Positions 12,730 through 43,382 are shown, numbered from the stretch's first letter. The stretch is DNA of 64,000 nt from Nannobrachium achirus (GCA_963921795.1 OY997649.1:27130862-27194861); one strand, 5' to 3'. Made by a program: numbers and translations. The notes: generated by a model from the letters alone, not told the origin.

Positions 12730-14090
12730 GCTCAGTTCACACGGGTGTGATTTTTGTATTCGTTTGAAAGCTTGATTCAAGTCAATGTCATTCAACTGAG
12801 GATTTTACTGTGTACGCTTCGGTAGTTGTTTGATCTTTCACCTGTTCATATTGTTATGTTATGATATGAGCTGATTGGGACTGTGTTCAGAGATGATAGC
12901 ATCTGTGTTATGTCTGAGCAGTGATGGTATTATTGCACAACCCCCCACTTCCCCTATTTTCCCTGTTGTATGAGATGGGATATTGGGAGATGGTGACTCA
13001 GATATGATGACATCGTTGTCTGGAATCAGCAACACTGATTCTATCATTCTACCATCGTTTTGTGCTGTGCAAGGCCACAGTGCCTATAGCTGTCTAGGTC
13101 TTGACCACAGTCATTATAGACACTAATGCTCACTGTTACCCAGACCACATGGAAAACTCATCAGTCCAACTGCTCTTGGACTGCTCTCTGCCTGCAGAAG
13201 TAGTTCACTCATTACTTTCCTCCTAAACGGCCAGAACTCATCATAATCTTCGCAGGAAATCAACCACAAAGTTGATTTGAAAACGCTTGCCGTCCATAAC
13301 CCTAACATAAACCTCACTGGAGGTCTAACTGCATCTTCATAGTGAATGGCTGACTTAATCACAATTGTCTATCGTTGATTGTCATGGATAATCCAACTTT
13401 TAACTTTGCAGCTTTATTGAAAGAGGGGAAACCGCCCAGCTCTTTTTTACTTTCTTTTTCTCCCTGATTAGTCCTAGGGAAAGCACAGACAACCTATGTG
13501 TCTCCTCTGATAGGTGTGAAGTCAAGGCCGCTCAGCATGTAAAGGTACATGCTATTCCTCCTAGGAGTACCAACCTGTCGGAGTGCAGCAACAGAGATTG
13601 CTCTATGCACAGCAGCCATATTGGAAATAAATTGGGTCTCTTCCTTCCGTCACAAATTACTACTTGACTCTTTTTGACCAGAATGTAATAGAACCCTAAT
13701 TTGTATAATTGGTAAGACCTCTGAAGGAAGTAAGGAAGAAGCCTCCCGTTGTAATGCCCAGCCAGGCCATGGCGTCACATGCAAAAACAGACCAACTTAC
13801 ATGGAGAAAGCTGACCTACAGATGGACACCATCAGCAGCACTTATCAATACTTTGTTCCTGTATGAGCAGCAGAAGCCAGGACTGTGCAGGTCTTTGATT
13901 TGGTTTCCATGCCAACTCTTATTATGGGCTGTCTGAGCCACTGTAGATTAGAGGTGCCTTGTACATGAGCGGAAATGGCCTCCCTCTCAATCCTTCAAGG
14001 CCTTTGATGTTGAAACAGCAGGCTTAATCTGATTTTCCAAGGTGCCATTGATTAGGTCCTGGTCTCAGCTTTCAGTGGCTGACTTTCTCC
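12730..14090. other. no recognised gene
   Basis: Mixed-composition sequence without clear splice-bounded frames or recognised repeats. Confidence 0.45.
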
Positions 14091-14127
14091 AGACTGTCCA
14101 GACACTCAGGTCCTAGTTAGCTCTTTC

Positions 14128-15081
14128 CGGTGGTGGACAGTAACAAAGTACATGTACTTAAGTACACCTCTTGAGTATCTCTACTTTACTTGAGTATTTG
14201 TATTTTTGGATACTTTGTAATATTGTACCTTTACTCCACTACATTTCTAGGGAGGGTCCCAAGGGGGGGAGTTTTTTGCCCTCACACCTACGTCGCACTG
14301 CCTATCCGACCGATATGTCCGAGTCATATCAGGGATTTGTCAGAGTACCCGTTGTACCCATCTGTCTGTGTCCCTTTATGTGCTCATATATGGAAATATC
14401 TCTATCTGTCTGGATCTCCATATACCGTATGCCTATACATTGGGTGTTTCGGCTTTGTTTATGGTTATGTCTTAGTCATAGCGACGTGGCCGTGGTCCTG
14501 CCTATATATGGGCATATTGTGTTTTTTTATGGTTGTATCTAAATCATACTGACATGGCCACGGTCTGCTGGCCGGCAAGTCCACCCAGTAGCCAACTTTA
14601 ATATAGGATTTCAAACAGGGCTTCTGTGCTGCCTAGAACCAGATAATACTTTTTTGGGTGGTTGTGTGACCAGTGATGGATGTAAGCTGTAGTCTTTGGC
14701 CTGCAGTCTACGTAGCCTGCAGTCTAGAATGGGGATTTTTACCTGGTAATGTGATGATTTTTCTAAAAGAACGTTATAACATGATGACGTTCTGGTACTA
14801 GAAACATCTTTACATATCACGTACGTGTACACTTCCACAGAGGGTTATGGTTAGGTTACTTTTGATATCAGTGCAACAAAATATACGTACTTGCTTTGCA
14901 AGTAAACCTTGGTAGTTTATAATGGCATATAATTATGCTGAAAATGCTCTAATAAGTCTTATTTTTAGCTGTTGTCTTTGGACCAAGTATTTGATAGAAC
15001 AACTTTCACTTGTAGTTGAGCCATATTTTACCAGGAGTATCTATACTCTAGTACTGGACTGGGGTACTTTATCCACCACTG
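14128..15081. mobile_element. DNA element, family gamma (CAGTGGTGG..AAGTAC ends)
   Basis: The left end CGGTGGTGGACAG and the right end ATCCACCACTG are near-complements, with subterminal acttaagtac / ctagtactgg. The interior is longer than in the copy at 57276, probably from an insertion after 14250. An imperfect direct duplication (tgtccaga..tcct..gctctttc) abuts both ends. Confidence 0.7.
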
Positions 15082-15105
15082 TTGTCCAGATTCCTCTGCT
15101 CTTTC

Positions 15106-15954
15106 CTGGGCAGCATGGCAGGGAAGAAGCAGACATGTGAGTCACAGCCGTTGTTTTGGATGGCCTTTTGCCTTGGTAACAAGGAAAGGACAGTGATGAT
15201 AAATGTCTCACTTTGGAAAGTTGTATAATGGAACACGTGTCAACTTAGTTTAGGAATATTTGATTTATGCTTGAAGGGACGTTTTAGGAGCTCACCAAAC
15301 TAATAATGACTCAAACATTTAGCTGAACATTAAGAATTGATGGGTTCGGATCAGTTTAGGAATTTGTAAGGTACACAAGGACGAGGCCCACTGTTTATTT
15401 GTATTATGACATGGATTAACCTAAAGACAGTTTGCACTACTAGAGAGATCTAACAGGACAGAAGCTATTTCAGATGCTGTATTAGTCATATAAAAAATGC
15501 TTCATGCCTTTTGCAGCATCAACGTTTCAGGAGTATACAGCAATATACAAAACAAAAATGTTTGTACAGTATCTGAAGAATAAATTCAGATGCTGACAAC
15601 ATGGATGCTTGAGGCTGACATCTTTGCAGCTCATCAGATAACCACATTTCTGCTTGTCATGTGATGCACAAATTAGGAATAATCTAATGACTGAAAGAAA
15701 GACAGACAAGTGTGATGAAACGGGTCACAGCTGAAAATAGCTCAAATTGGATGAAGGCCAAAAGGAAACCCTCCCTGCACCCATTTGTTGCTGAAGTCAA
15801 ACATCAATCTCCATTTGCTTTTATGGGTTTTTAAATGTTGGACACGCTTGGCTAAATGAGATTATTTATCTGTTTTAGATCATTGTAAATGGCATTTAAA
15901 AATAAAGAGTGTTTTCATGCGAGATGTTCCAACAAATGTTGTTTTTCTTTGCAG
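15106..15954. other. upstream flank or intron of sorbs3
   Basis: AT-rich sequence with no recognised exon before the acceptor at 15954. Confidence 0.5.
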
Positions 15955-16018
15955 ATTCCTCTGATGCTGGGTGGGATTACTTCATACAGTATCTGATACA
16001 AGGATCATAACAGATGAT

Positions 16019-16030
<12 letters not shown>
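15955..16030 (+). CDS. sorbs3: sorbs3 exon with start codon (5' UTR plus 4 codons)
   Basis: A strong pyrimidine tract and acceptor (tttctttgcag) precede 15955, and a CAG|gtaaag donor follows 16030. The frame that feeds the next exon has a stop at 15962-15964 and only one ATG after it, at 16019, so translation of this transcript should begin there and contribute only Met-Gln-Ser-Gln. Another ATG at 15964 opens a short upstream frame that closes within the exon. Further 5' UTR exons must lie upstream and were not identified. Confidence 0.6.
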
Positions 16031-33236
<17,206 letters not shown>

Positions 33237-33516
33237 GTCCCACACTTCCTGCCTGCCCACACAGCCAGCCACCTGGGCCGATAAGATTTAGTCCAGTGTG
33301 CTTTAAACAGCAAGCTAATCACCTCAGCCTTCATGACCGAGCCTTGCTCTGCACTTCAACACTTCCTGTAGCACCCACCCGGCACTCCCAAACCTGGTTT
33401 TGTCTGCAGGCCTGCATGTTCACTCTGACCAGAGATCAGCACAGCTGCTCTGCTCTGTTTCCCAGAAGCAGAGGTGAAAGCAGGAACATTGCGTGGTTTC
33501 TCACCTCACCTCTTTG

Positions 33517-33620
33517 CATGTGTGTGTGTGCGTGCGGGTGTGTGTGTGCGTGCGTGTGTGTGCGTGTGTGTGTGTGTGTGTGTGCGCGCATGTGTGTGCG
33601 CGCTCGTGCGTGTGTGTATA
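33517..33620. repeat. GT-rich microsatellite in sorbs3 3' UTR
   Basis: Interrupted GT/GC repeat; any open frame across it (Cys-Val runs) is artefactual. Confidence 0.85.
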
Positions 33621-34813
33621 GCCTGTGTGCATGCGTGAGCGTCCGCGTTCCACAGAGCCTTGGCATGTGGATCACACGCACAGTGTACACCACTTGAGAG
33701 GAAAGGGTGAATACTGATGAGGCTGTTTTAAGAAACAAAGGAAGGATTTTTTGGGGTCCCTCAACTATTTGCAGCTGGAGGAAATTTGACTTTCTGCCTC
33801 AAAAGGACAACAACACTCCTCATGTGGTCATATCATATTTCCCTCACACAGTGTGCGTGTGTGTGCTCGCAGTATGACGCTGAAGACTGCTTTTCTGTCA
33901 CCAAGTGTGCCATGGCAAATCGCAAAATGCCCGTGATGAGTGCTACTTTAAAATGTTTTCCCCAAAACTTTATTTCAGATCTTTGAAAATATCCTGTGTG
34001 AATTGGAGGCTACGTACAGCAACGTGACCACCACAACTTTGTGCTTTAAATAGTAAGAACAGATGGCTTCACTGATGATGTCTGTTAAGCTTCCAGCGTT
34101 CCATAAAACTATGTTTGAGCAAATTTAATTAGTGCCGAAATCAGTCTTAAAGTTATTTATTCTATAATATGGCATTTCGTCTTCATCAGTTCTGTTTAGG
34201 AATGTCCTCCACAAGCATAGGAATGTCAAATTCTAATGTAGAGGGGAAATGCCAAACAGAAGGAAAATGACCTGGTTGTACGAATATTTAAGATGTCTGA
34301 TATTCTGATTCAAAGGCAAAACATCTGTCCGATCACACTAACAACTGTCCATCCATTTGACTACAATCTAGATAAACCGTCCACAGCAAATGAATGGCTT
34401 CCTAATGTATTCCTTTTTAAATGTTTGTATTAATTGTAACATTTCACTAGATTACTTTTAGAAACACAATCCAAACTGCTACTGTATTGTTCTGCTGCAA
34501 ACTGTGTTTGCTATTACTGTTTTTCACAGCACTTTCTTTGCTTATCAATTTAACACTCACACTAGGCCAAAATAAATAAATAAATCGGCCATGTTGATGG
34601 CAAGACTGACATGTAAATCTATTAAGAAATCCTACCATGAAGTCAATTTGCAATGTCAATTTCACTGTAAAATGATTCTTCGTGTAGTAGACACAAAAGA
34701 TGATTGTACAGTCTTTAAGCCTTTGTTTTCTTTTAAATTAAAAGTATAATATATTTTTCTCATAAAACTATGTATTTCAATATATGGTACGCATACGTTT
34801 TTGTAATAATTTG

Positions 34814-34819
34814 AATAAA
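34814..34819 (+). terminator. polyadenylation signal of sorbs3
   Basis: AATAAA in an AT-rich context about 1.6 kb after the stop codon, followed by GT-rich sequence (tggtgatgtagttgta), as expected downstream of a cleavage site. An earlier run of overlapping AATAAA-like hexamers near 34567-34582 is an alternative. Confidence 0.6.
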
Positions 34820-34835
34820 AATTACAGAGTGATAT

Positions 34836-35620
34836 CAAATATGGTGATGTAGTTGTATTTGATTATTGTGTTACTATTAGGCAACAGCTGGCAGACATAG
34901 CCCAAGTATCAGAAGAGTACGCCATCTAGTGGGCAGTAGTCAGACAAATTAACGGCAGCAACTTTGAGTGCGTGAGAGTGAATGAGAATGATATAAATAA
35001 TAAATCCCTGTGGATTTACATAAATAGGCTATGTTATTAACAGGTAATACTGAAGGATACAGGTTGAGTGGGAACCTAAACATGGGCACCTCAGATAAAT
35101 TGGCATTTTTTTTTTATTTTTTTTTACTTTGACCATGCACAGTAGTCTCATAATTATCAGACTAAATGTAGGCCTACCCTTCTACTTCTTTTATGTCCAT
35201 GACTGTCTATCCACGGGTTTTGTAGCAATTTGAAGCAATTGCAGAAATATTAGGCCTTAATGTAGCTTTTTTTTCTCTCTTTTGTCCCTTCTTTTTAAGG
35301 ATGCAACATCCAATGTTGCAGGAATAGATTACTAGGCTTGCCTTTATGTTCAGAACTATTACAACAACGCGCCTGTAGGTGGCGCACCGAGACAAAACGC
35401 AAAATAGGAAGGCGTTTTGAAATAGATGGCTCAATTATCATCAGCCTGGTACCACCTTCCCCTTCATGTTGACACGCCCCGCGTTAGAGTCTCTGTCAAT
35501 GGGTTTATTTTGATAACAGCACGTGGCAAAGTGAGCTCATCCCCCTGCCGTGTGTGTGCGGGTCTCCACAGGTGGCTTTGTGCGTGTCACTCATTCTCAA
35601 CTCTGTGTCGGAACTGGAAG
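34836..35620. other. sorbs3-pdlim2 intergenic interval
   Basis: No exon-like frame was recognised. AT-rich with poly-T runs; from about 35360 the composition shifts to more CpG toward the presumed pdlim2 first exon. Confidence 0.5.
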
Positions 35621-35626
35621 CGGCAT

Positions 35627-35634
35627 CATAAAAG
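35627..35634 (+). promoter_or_regulatory. possible TATA-like box of pdlim2
   Basis: CATAAAAG lies about 20-30 nt before the assumed start of the non-coding first exon. The surrounding 35540-35830 sequence is richer in CpG than its neighbourhood. This is inference from composition and spacing only. Confidence 0.3.
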
Positions 35635-35654
35635 AGGTCCACAGGTTGGTTGGT

Positions 35655-35866
35655 TGCTCGGCGTTGGTTTGGTCGGATCCGTGGATACGTTACAGCTGGG
35701 GGATTTACTGAGCCTCACCTCCCGTTATATTTACATCTGGAGGCGACTAACTGGACTCTCACGTTCTCCTCCTGTGCGCGTTACGTTGGAGCGCTCAGAG
35801 CGGTTAAGGACCCGCAGGTGTAAAGGCACGGTTCTGTTCATCCTGCAGTAGTCAACACTAACTTTG
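35655..35866 (+). other. pdlim2: probable non-coding first exon of pdlim2
   Basis: Sequence with CpG-rich patches ends in a strong donor TTTG|gtaagt at 35867, and the first coding exon of pdlim2 has 17 nt of 5' UTR right after its acceptor, so an upstream non-coding exon is required. No coding gene other than pdlim2 is visible downstream on this strand. The 5' end is approximate. It could instead belong to an unrelated non-coding transcript. Confidence 0.45.
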
Positions 35867-35918
35867 GTAAGTAGCCTAGACTTATTGAAATGTATTAAGG
35901 ACGGGCAAATTATACATC

Positions 35919-36345
35919 CAGTGTTGGGAAAAGTACTCACATATTTTACATAAGTAAAAAGTATCAATACAGCTATCTAGTTACAAGTGAAAGTCTGGCA
36001 TGTAGCCTACTTGAGACTGTGGGACCGTACCTATGTTCCCCAGGTTATATGTTCCCCACTTTTTTACTACCTAAACCTACCCCTACCCGTCCCTAACCTC
36101 ACTAAAACTAATGCTGAGGTGGGGAACATAGAACCTGGGGAACATAAGGTGGACCCCTGAGACTGTCTTGAGTATACAAAAGTGTTGGCATCAAAATGGG
36201 TTTAAAATATCAAAAGTAAAAAAAAAAAAAAAAAAGTAGTGGAGTAATAGTACAATATTTTCCTCAAAGATGTACTGGAGTAGAAGTAAAAGTACTGAAA
36301 TAGCCTAGTAGCCTACTTAATATACTTAGTTACTTTACACTACTG
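35919..36345. mobile_element. DNA element, family gamma, with a TTAGGG-like foldback inside
   Basis: Left end CAGTGTTGGGAAAAGTAC, right end TTACTTTACACTACTG. Direct repeats of 38 and 32 bp (start CTTATTGAAATGTATT) abut the ends at 35881-35918 and 36346-36377. A separate foldback is nested at about 36021-36162. Confidence 0.8.
36021..36162. repeat. foldback element with CCCTAA-like core
   Basis: Arms ctatgttccccaggtt and gttccccac pair with gtggggaac and aacctggggaacataagg. The core reads cctacccctacccgtcccta, a degenerate telomere-like string. Confidence 0.8.
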
Positions 36346-36377
36346 CTTATTGAAATGTATTGATGGCAAATTACATC

Positions 36378-39300
36378 TCATCAATCATACAGATTTTTTT
36401 ACAGAAGTTTCCGAAGTATTGATGTGATTTGACATAACTGATGAAATGCAGCAATACATTGGACCAGAGCATAACAAGAGCAATCATATTTTGGTTTGAC
36501 ATTTAATTAGCTTCTTAAGGCCTAAGCTCTTTAATCATGTGGTAAACATTGGAGCAGAGCAGCAATGCATGCTTGATTATGATGGATGCTGAGCATAGGC
36601 TTAGGCTACAGTTAATAGTGTTTGGCACCCACACAGGAGGTGTCTGCTCTGCCTTGGCCAGTGATACAGAAGATGCATGAAATTAAAGTATTTTTTATGC
36701 AATTCATCCAAGAACGGTAGGTTACACACGTAAACCCCACAGCAGCCTTTCACCACACACCACAGAAATGCTTTCTAACTTCCTACGTCACAAAGTGCTC
36801 CACTGTTTTGTTAAATCTTGAAATCCAAGGCAGATGGCCATGCATCTTGTGCCCATATTAAATCATCATTATGATTAAGAATGGGTTCACGGGCCAGGTG
36901 GATTCTACAGGGAACAAGATGCTATTCGTGTCAAATTAGCTTAACTTGGTATGCTGTTATCTTCCCATTTTATCCGTTTTTAATCAGCAAAAATATTGTT
37001 CAAGTTCAAAAGCCACCTCCTTTGGAATGTGTGTGTTTTTCCATTGTTCAAGTCTCCAGGCAGGTCACTTCAAGTGTTTAGAAATAAACATACCTGGGTG
37101 GTAGTGTGTTTGGCAGGTGGGAAAGTACTTAAGATGTCTCTCAGGGTTCATGTGTTCCCAGCCCCCCTGACTGCTGTTTGTGTATGGGTCTTTCCTCCAT
37201 TGTGCTTGTGCCCTGCTGCCTTTTCATGTGTGCAGTGCTCCAAACTCCCCTCCGCTCAGTTCCAATTGTGCCTGTTTCCTGATGGCTTTGCCTTTTTGAA
37301 CGCACTGTACTGTTCCAACTCAGAACTGCAACCATGCAGGGACTGATGTCGTTTTTTTTTTGTAAAGATTAAGGCAGTAAGTTGCCTTTTTTCCTTTAGC
37401 AAATAGGATGAGTGCCAACTCATTAAGCCTTCGACTCCGGGAAGACTGAAGTTTTCCATTTGTTAAATTGTTTGACAATTCTTCCTGTTGAAGTTTGGAT
37501 CGAAGCGACAGCATTGCTCCACCCCCTATTCTACAATTTCTTGGGGTTTTGGTTTGTTTTTACCCCAGAAAGTTGTTAAGCTTTCACTAAATACTACTGA
37601 GGTCATATGACAGACAGATTGTTTTTTCTCTCACTGGAAATAGGAACTTGTGTTTGTATCAGGCTGTGTGAGATTTTTTTTTCGCAGTCTGAAAGATGAA
37701 AGTCTTTCTCGTTGCTCGCACTTGTCATTTAGAGCTCTGTGGTTTTCCAACTTATGTGAGGCTAGAGAATTTCACTATGGTGTTGACTGTTGGGTTGTTA
37801 TTTTTTTCACATCAACTTCTCTAGGAACTGAGTGAGATGAGCTGGCAAAAAAACAGACCCTTCTCCTTCCTCACCACACTTCTAACCAAGCATCAAAGAC
37901 TGTGATAGTGCTGAGAGATGCATGGTTGCAACAGGATATGTGTAGAGCACCCGTGTGATGAACTTGAACACGGTGGTGGTGGTGGTGGTGGTGGTGGTGG
38001 GTGGCTGAACTTCTCTGTGCCTGCCTTTTGTTGAGCTGAGCCCTAATGGTGCATGTACTGCAGGGGAGGAGGAGGTGGTTTGATTTGGCCTGATTGCTGA
38101 CTGAGCGGCCGAGAGTGGAGTGTGTTTAGTGTGAACAGATGTAACATGATCTCCAAATGATAATGATGATGATGATGGTGCTCAGAGCGATAAAGTGGAG
38201 CCAGTGCTCTGGTGCTTTCCTTGTCCCGCTCCACACTGCACACTTCACAAAGGACACAATACATTCTGCTGGAGCAGGGAAAAGCCCGCCCCTCTGCAGT
38301 GGCCCTAGTCAATAACTGTACCAGTATAGTATAATGAAATAAAATCACAAAAGTATGTATTAATTATGTATTATTGAAAAGACGTGGGTTTATTAGCAAC
38401 CACAGTTTAGAAAATGTAATTGTCAATGTGATCTCATGTCAACCGACACCCTTTTATTCTCATTGCCTTAGTGATGGTAACTATATTTGCATGGGTGTGA
38501 TTGGAAATTCCACTCCATTCATCATCATAGGGGGAGAGGTTTGCCATTGCATTCCTGTCTTTCTATTCAGAGGGCGTGTGTCCGGCAGGTACCCATCCCT
38601 TGGAAGCAGCCCTCAGGTAGGTAGAGCCCTTCCCAAACGTGCAGGTCAGAGCCGCCAGCTGAACAATATCACTCACACTGGCAACCAGGACTGTCACACT
38701 GCCAAATGGCTGCAAACAAGAGATTCGCTAAGTGTGATTCATTCAAAGAACATTCCCCTGCAGCCATGGTGGTGAATCTGGAGTGTTCCTTCACATCAAA
38801 GTTCAGCCAGAGCTTTCACTAGGATGAATTGCATCTGCTTTGTTAATCAAGCCACTCTCTGTTGTACTAGCACACTGGGAGTAATTTGTTATACGTTTTG
38901 ATCCAGTGGACTTTCCTCCCTGCGCTACAGGATAAGAGGAGCAGCCTGCATACAGCATGGTTCTCTGTACGATCAAGAGAAAGTTGAGCAGTTGGATCCA
39001 GGCTGCAGTCCCAACGAAGTTAGTCAGACATGTTCATATCTAGTGCTTCTTAACATTTCTAAGTCTCAACCGTCCCATATTTCTGTTGTTAAGTTCTGTG
39101 TTAACATCAGCTAAATAATGAGTGTGACCTTTACAGTTCCATTTTTGCACTGCCAGGGAATGAACCCTATGGGTTTGCATTTAGTTTGTAGTCCAACATA
39201 CTGTACTGTACATGTTTCCTTCAGATTAAACACACAAACTTTGTTGTTGATAGCAACCTTGTAGATAATTATTAAGTCATTCTATAACGTTGTTATTAGC

Positions 39301-41040
39301 ATTACTGGTATTGCTATGGTTAAGCATTCATAAGGTCTACTATTTTCTATAATTGGGATGTGGTGACTTACTGATGAACCTAAAACCTCACCATGGGCGT
39401 GTGAGAGTCATTTTGCCCATACTTACCTCTTCTAAATTGCACACAATTTCACAGACTTGTTTTGGCACGTTTCATTCACTCATCCAAAATGACGTCTTCT
39501 TCAAGTCATGGTAAACATAGATTAGGCAATTACTCTAAGGCTCATTCAGTTTGTTTATACTTGATCAGATACGTAATGTTTCATATAAAAGTTTGTGTGT
39601 TTAGTAGTACTACAAATAATTTCAATTACAGTTCCAATAGATTTCCCATACCTCCCTTTTTCTTTATAGAGTGTAAGCAAAAAATCGGATTACGGATTAT
39701 AGGCCCCCGAAGCCCAGGTCTATGCATGTTGGAGCAGTGAAAACTTGAAGTCAGTGTTTGCAGACGACTGTTCATCTTTCTCATGCCTCTACTGTCTCTT
39801 TGGCATGCCAAGCCCATATCTCAAATTCATGACAAGTGCCTTCGGGCGTTTAGAAGTGGTCCATGCAAGTGTGACATGCTCTTTCCTTAGAGAGCGGCAG
39901 TACAGTAATATGTTGTCCTACTTGGAACCTGACATGTAGTCTTTCCCAAGTGCAGCTCTGCCTCTTTTATTTCCATTACCTTTTATCAAACTCATTATTC
40001 ACCTTTGACTCTCTCATAAAGCCAGCCACCTAATTCAATGCCTTCATAATGGTGTGATCGAGACCATGGAAAATAGTCCCCTTGGAGCCAGTTTAGACCA
40101 TGCTGGATCCAGTTTACTCCATGCTGTCACTGTGTTCAAAGTATGTGGGAAACAAGTCCAAGGTGTAATTAGTCAGAAGTGAGAGTATTTCACTGGACCT
40201 ACCAGATTCCTGGTCTTAATTGCCCCCCCTCCCCCTGTGTACCGAATGAGTGCTGACATGTGAGCCAGAGGAATGACTGCATGACTACAATTCCTCCCTA
40301 TTGTTTGTGTGGGAGTGTTTAATTGTGCTGCCAAATCGGCATGGCAACAAAAGCATGGGGATGTCACTGAAATGGAAAGCACCTTTAGGTTATTGTTTAT
40401 GTGGGTTGGCACTTATTCAGTGTGTTTCTCCAGCAGAAGGTTTCCATCAGCGTTCAGTTTATTGTTTTTTTTAGAAAGCCCATAAACAGGTATTTAGCCG
40501 CTATCTGTAAAGCTTAACAATACCAGAAGCTGAGACCTTCCGCGCAAAATCCTGCAAAATCCTGCAAAATCCTGCAAAGTGTTGATGTAACTCTCATTTA
40601 CACTGTCAAAGTTAAATTGACACTCAGGACTTGCATGTGAAGCCTCAATGTCACCCCTGTACTTTCACACTGTCTGCCACTAGCAGCTTTATGATGTGTG
40701 GAGTTGTAAAATGCATCATGCCACGATGCCTGGTTGGATAAGGAGTTACCAAGGCACATTGGACTAATTGAGATCCCCTTGAGGCTTGGGAACCTTTGGG
40801 TGTCTGTTCCCCCTGTCATTATCCCAGATCCAATAACAGCATTCATTTCTCAAGGCCACAGCAATTAACTAGGCCCTAATGATGGAAAGCCCAGTAACCT
40901 TGCTAATTGTCCCAGTCTGCTAATGACTAACTGGTTCCCTCCCCTGCCTGTCCCAAACACTTGTGGAATGTACAACCATGACTCCCAGTGGGCCCGGCGT
41001 TGAGTGGGAGGGAGGGTGTGTGTAGTAGCTGATGTCCTAG
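36378..41040. other. pdlim2 intron 1, no gene recognised
   Basis: Long mixed sequence. The frames of 60-133 codons here lack splice support or family resemblance. A GGT microsatellite is at 37972-38003. Confidence 0.5.
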
Positions 41041-41420
41041 ACCTAGATCATACTGTACATGGGCAACTGGCGGCCCGGGGGCCACATGCGGCCCCCACCT
41101 TCACTTAATGCGGCCCTCAGGTTAATACCGGAATACTGATATCTATACTATAATTTTGCGAATGTCTGAGTGAGTGAGTGTCTGTCTGTCTGTCTGTCTG
41201 TCTCAGCGTTTCTCCTCGGTGGCTGGAGCAATTGATCTGAAATCGCATCACCATCAGCATATGAACACACCTGACATAACTGTGAAGCCCGTTTGACACT
41301 TTCACAAATCGTATGCTGTATATTAGCATTTTTATGGTGTATCTATATCTATTTAGCCCACAGTACCTTTTGTGACCACACATGTTAAGGGAGGGGCGCT
41401 GTTGTTCAGGCCATGCACAA

Positions 41421-41433
41421 TCACACACAAACC

Positions 41434-41464
<31 letters not shown>

Positions 41465-41523
41465 ACACATGGGGGGGGGGGGGGGTGCAGGCAGGCGGGC
41501 GGGGGGGGGGGGGGGGGGGGGGG
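41421..41523. repeat. CA microsatellite and poly-G tracts
   Basis: CA repeat, then two G runs; homologous in layout to 12630-12721. Confidence 0.9.
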
Positions 41524-42000
41524 TTCTGGCCCTGTTACAGATGATGTCCAAAAATCATGCAGATCGGTACACAGTATCTCTGTAGCCGTTAAATGGAACG
41601 GGTATTTCTTACATTGATGCTCCTACATATTAGCATGCAAGCACCAGTTAAAGTTACTTTCCATCCCTCATATACTGTGTGCACAGTGCACATCCCATAA
41701 CCCACACACTGCACATCATTTCGGAGCTCATATCTTTGAACGGGTAAGGGCTAGTATTATTGATTTCAGGTGTTACAATTCCAAACATGACCTGCTTTAA
41801 TTCCATCAGTCTATATTAGTAGCTTAATGACTATTATAGTAGTATTAAAATGTATTTTTTTTTTTATGTCCAATGTATTTGTATTTAGGTTCATGAAGTT
41901 AACATGAGTATATAACTAAATGAAATTGAAATTAAATCAAAATGTTACATTTCAGGATTCCAATTAAAAAATAACAAAAAATAATTCAGGATTCCAATTC

Positions 42001-42091
42001 AAAAGAGGCAAAAATAGACTATCTACAAGCTCAAAAAGCATCACAGCGTGATGCGTTTTGAGCTTGTAGATCAGCCATTTTTGCTTCTTTT
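42001..42091. repeat. palindromic module with extended arms
   Basis: 91 bp; arms extend outward to AAAAGAGGCAAAAATAG / CATTTTTGCTTCTTTT. The loop stem GCATCAC / GTGATGC is private to this copy. Confidence 0.9.
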
Positions 42092-43171
42092 CTATGATAT
42101 ATGACAAAGTAGGATGTAGCAATATGCAATGTGGCCCTCTGGAGTGAAGGTGGAAATATAGTGGCCCTCGCCATCATCAAATTTGCCCACCCCTGTCCTA
42201 TATCCTTACTGCAGCCGAAATCAGCGACAACAAAGTGTTGTTTATATAAAACATTTTTACTTTTGTTGAGCACAACACTTTGTTGCCTGAGGCTTATCAG
42301 GGAATTCTGCTCGGGTCTGTGATCCCAGCATCCGCTTCTCAACCCACATAACACCATCACATATTATCTGGGAGGGACTTGGCAGTATCTTCTGAAAACT
42401 GCAAAATGAAATGCAACATATTTTTGTTTTCCAAGGATGTTTTATTTTTTGTGTACATATTTCATTAGGACACTGATTCAACTTACTAGTCACAGAGGGC
42501 ATGTAACTATTTTGTAATTCTGTAGATAAGCTTCCATTAAGTAGGAGAGTGAGCTTTGCATTGTCATCAATTTCTGCAGTATGAGACTGTAATCCAGTGA
42601 TTACGGTACAATACAAGGACAACTAACACTTACAATCTGGCCCACTACCACATGCTCAAGATTCCAAAAGATGACCAGATGTCGAAATATTATATTATTT
42701 GATGACATATGCCTGCTGCTTCTGAACTATTATTTTGCGTGTGGATCAAGGCCAGCATACTGTAGCAGCAATCACATGTCTCCATAGCAAAGCAGTACAA
42801 ATGCATCAAAGCCAAGGGTCAGTTTCTAAACTGATGTTAAGCAATAGTGGTTGTAATACTGGATAGGCTATTGTATTGGTTGCATCAGGCAGGCACCCTG
42901 TTAGCCACAATACTTGATGGTATTATCTGCTGCCTTTTACTTTATCTTTTTACAATAATATTGCATAAGCACACATTTTCTTAGTGGTTCAATTTCTGAA
43001 ACAAGTATGCGTATGCACACAGATGCAGAGATGTTGGATGGTCCGCGTCCTGCGTCAGATACGCATTCACGTCACCAGATACGCATTCACGTCACCGTTG
43101 CGGGGTCCCGAGACGCACAAGCGATGTTGTTGCCAAGCTGCCATCAGAGTCCATGTTAAAAATAATTTGCG

Positions 43172-43382
43172 TGGGCGCCTGGTGGCCTAGTGGACCAGGC
43201 GCATACCATATAGGCATTGCCATTTCGGCATCAATGCCTGTCGGCGTCGCTGGTTCGATTCCCGATCCGGCCGACCTTTGCCGCATGTCACTCCCTGTCT
43301 CTCCCCCATTTCCTGTCAGTCTACTCTCCTATCCAATAAAGGCAAAAAGCCCAAAAACAAATCTTAAAAAAAATATATATAT
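43172..43382 (+). mobile_element. tRNA-derived SINE, full length
   Basis: Pol III A-box-like TGGCCTAGTGG, B-box GGTTCGATTCC, then a tail with caataaaggcaaaaagccc and A-rich end. A 10-bp duplication ATAATTTGCG flanks it (43162-43171, 43383-43392). Confidence 0.9.

Larger units (their letters stand above)
33237..34835 (+). other. sorbs3: sorbs3 3' untranslated region
   Basis: No open frame of interest follows the stop. The region holds a GT-rich microsatellite (about 33517-33620) and then AT-rich sequence. The end is set by the polyadenylation signal near 34814, so the exact cleavage site is an estimate. Confidence 0.7.
41052..42208. mobile_element. hAT-like element with nested repeat (CAGGGGTGGGCAAA-type right end)
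   Basis: The left end CATGGGCAACTGGCGGCC and right end TTTGCCCACCCCTG are related, with ggccccc / ggccctc subterminal similarity. No clear target duplication. A dispersed repeat with CA and poly-G tracts (41360-41523) interrupts it, and the module is at 42001-42091. Confidence 0.55.

Noticed and set aside
35426..35851. 141-codon frame over the presumed pdlim2 first exon.
   Set aside because: No recognised domain, it stops before the donor, and it does not connect in frame to the pdlim2 coding exon.
41117..41617. Pro/Thr-His/Gly-rich frames.
   Set aside because: Artefacts of the CA and poly-G tracts.
43172..43382. Possible tRNA gene from the B-box GGTTCGATTCC.
   Set aside because: The sequence continues into a SINE body and A-rich tail with a target duplication, and is repeated elsewhere, so it is a tRNA-derived SINE.
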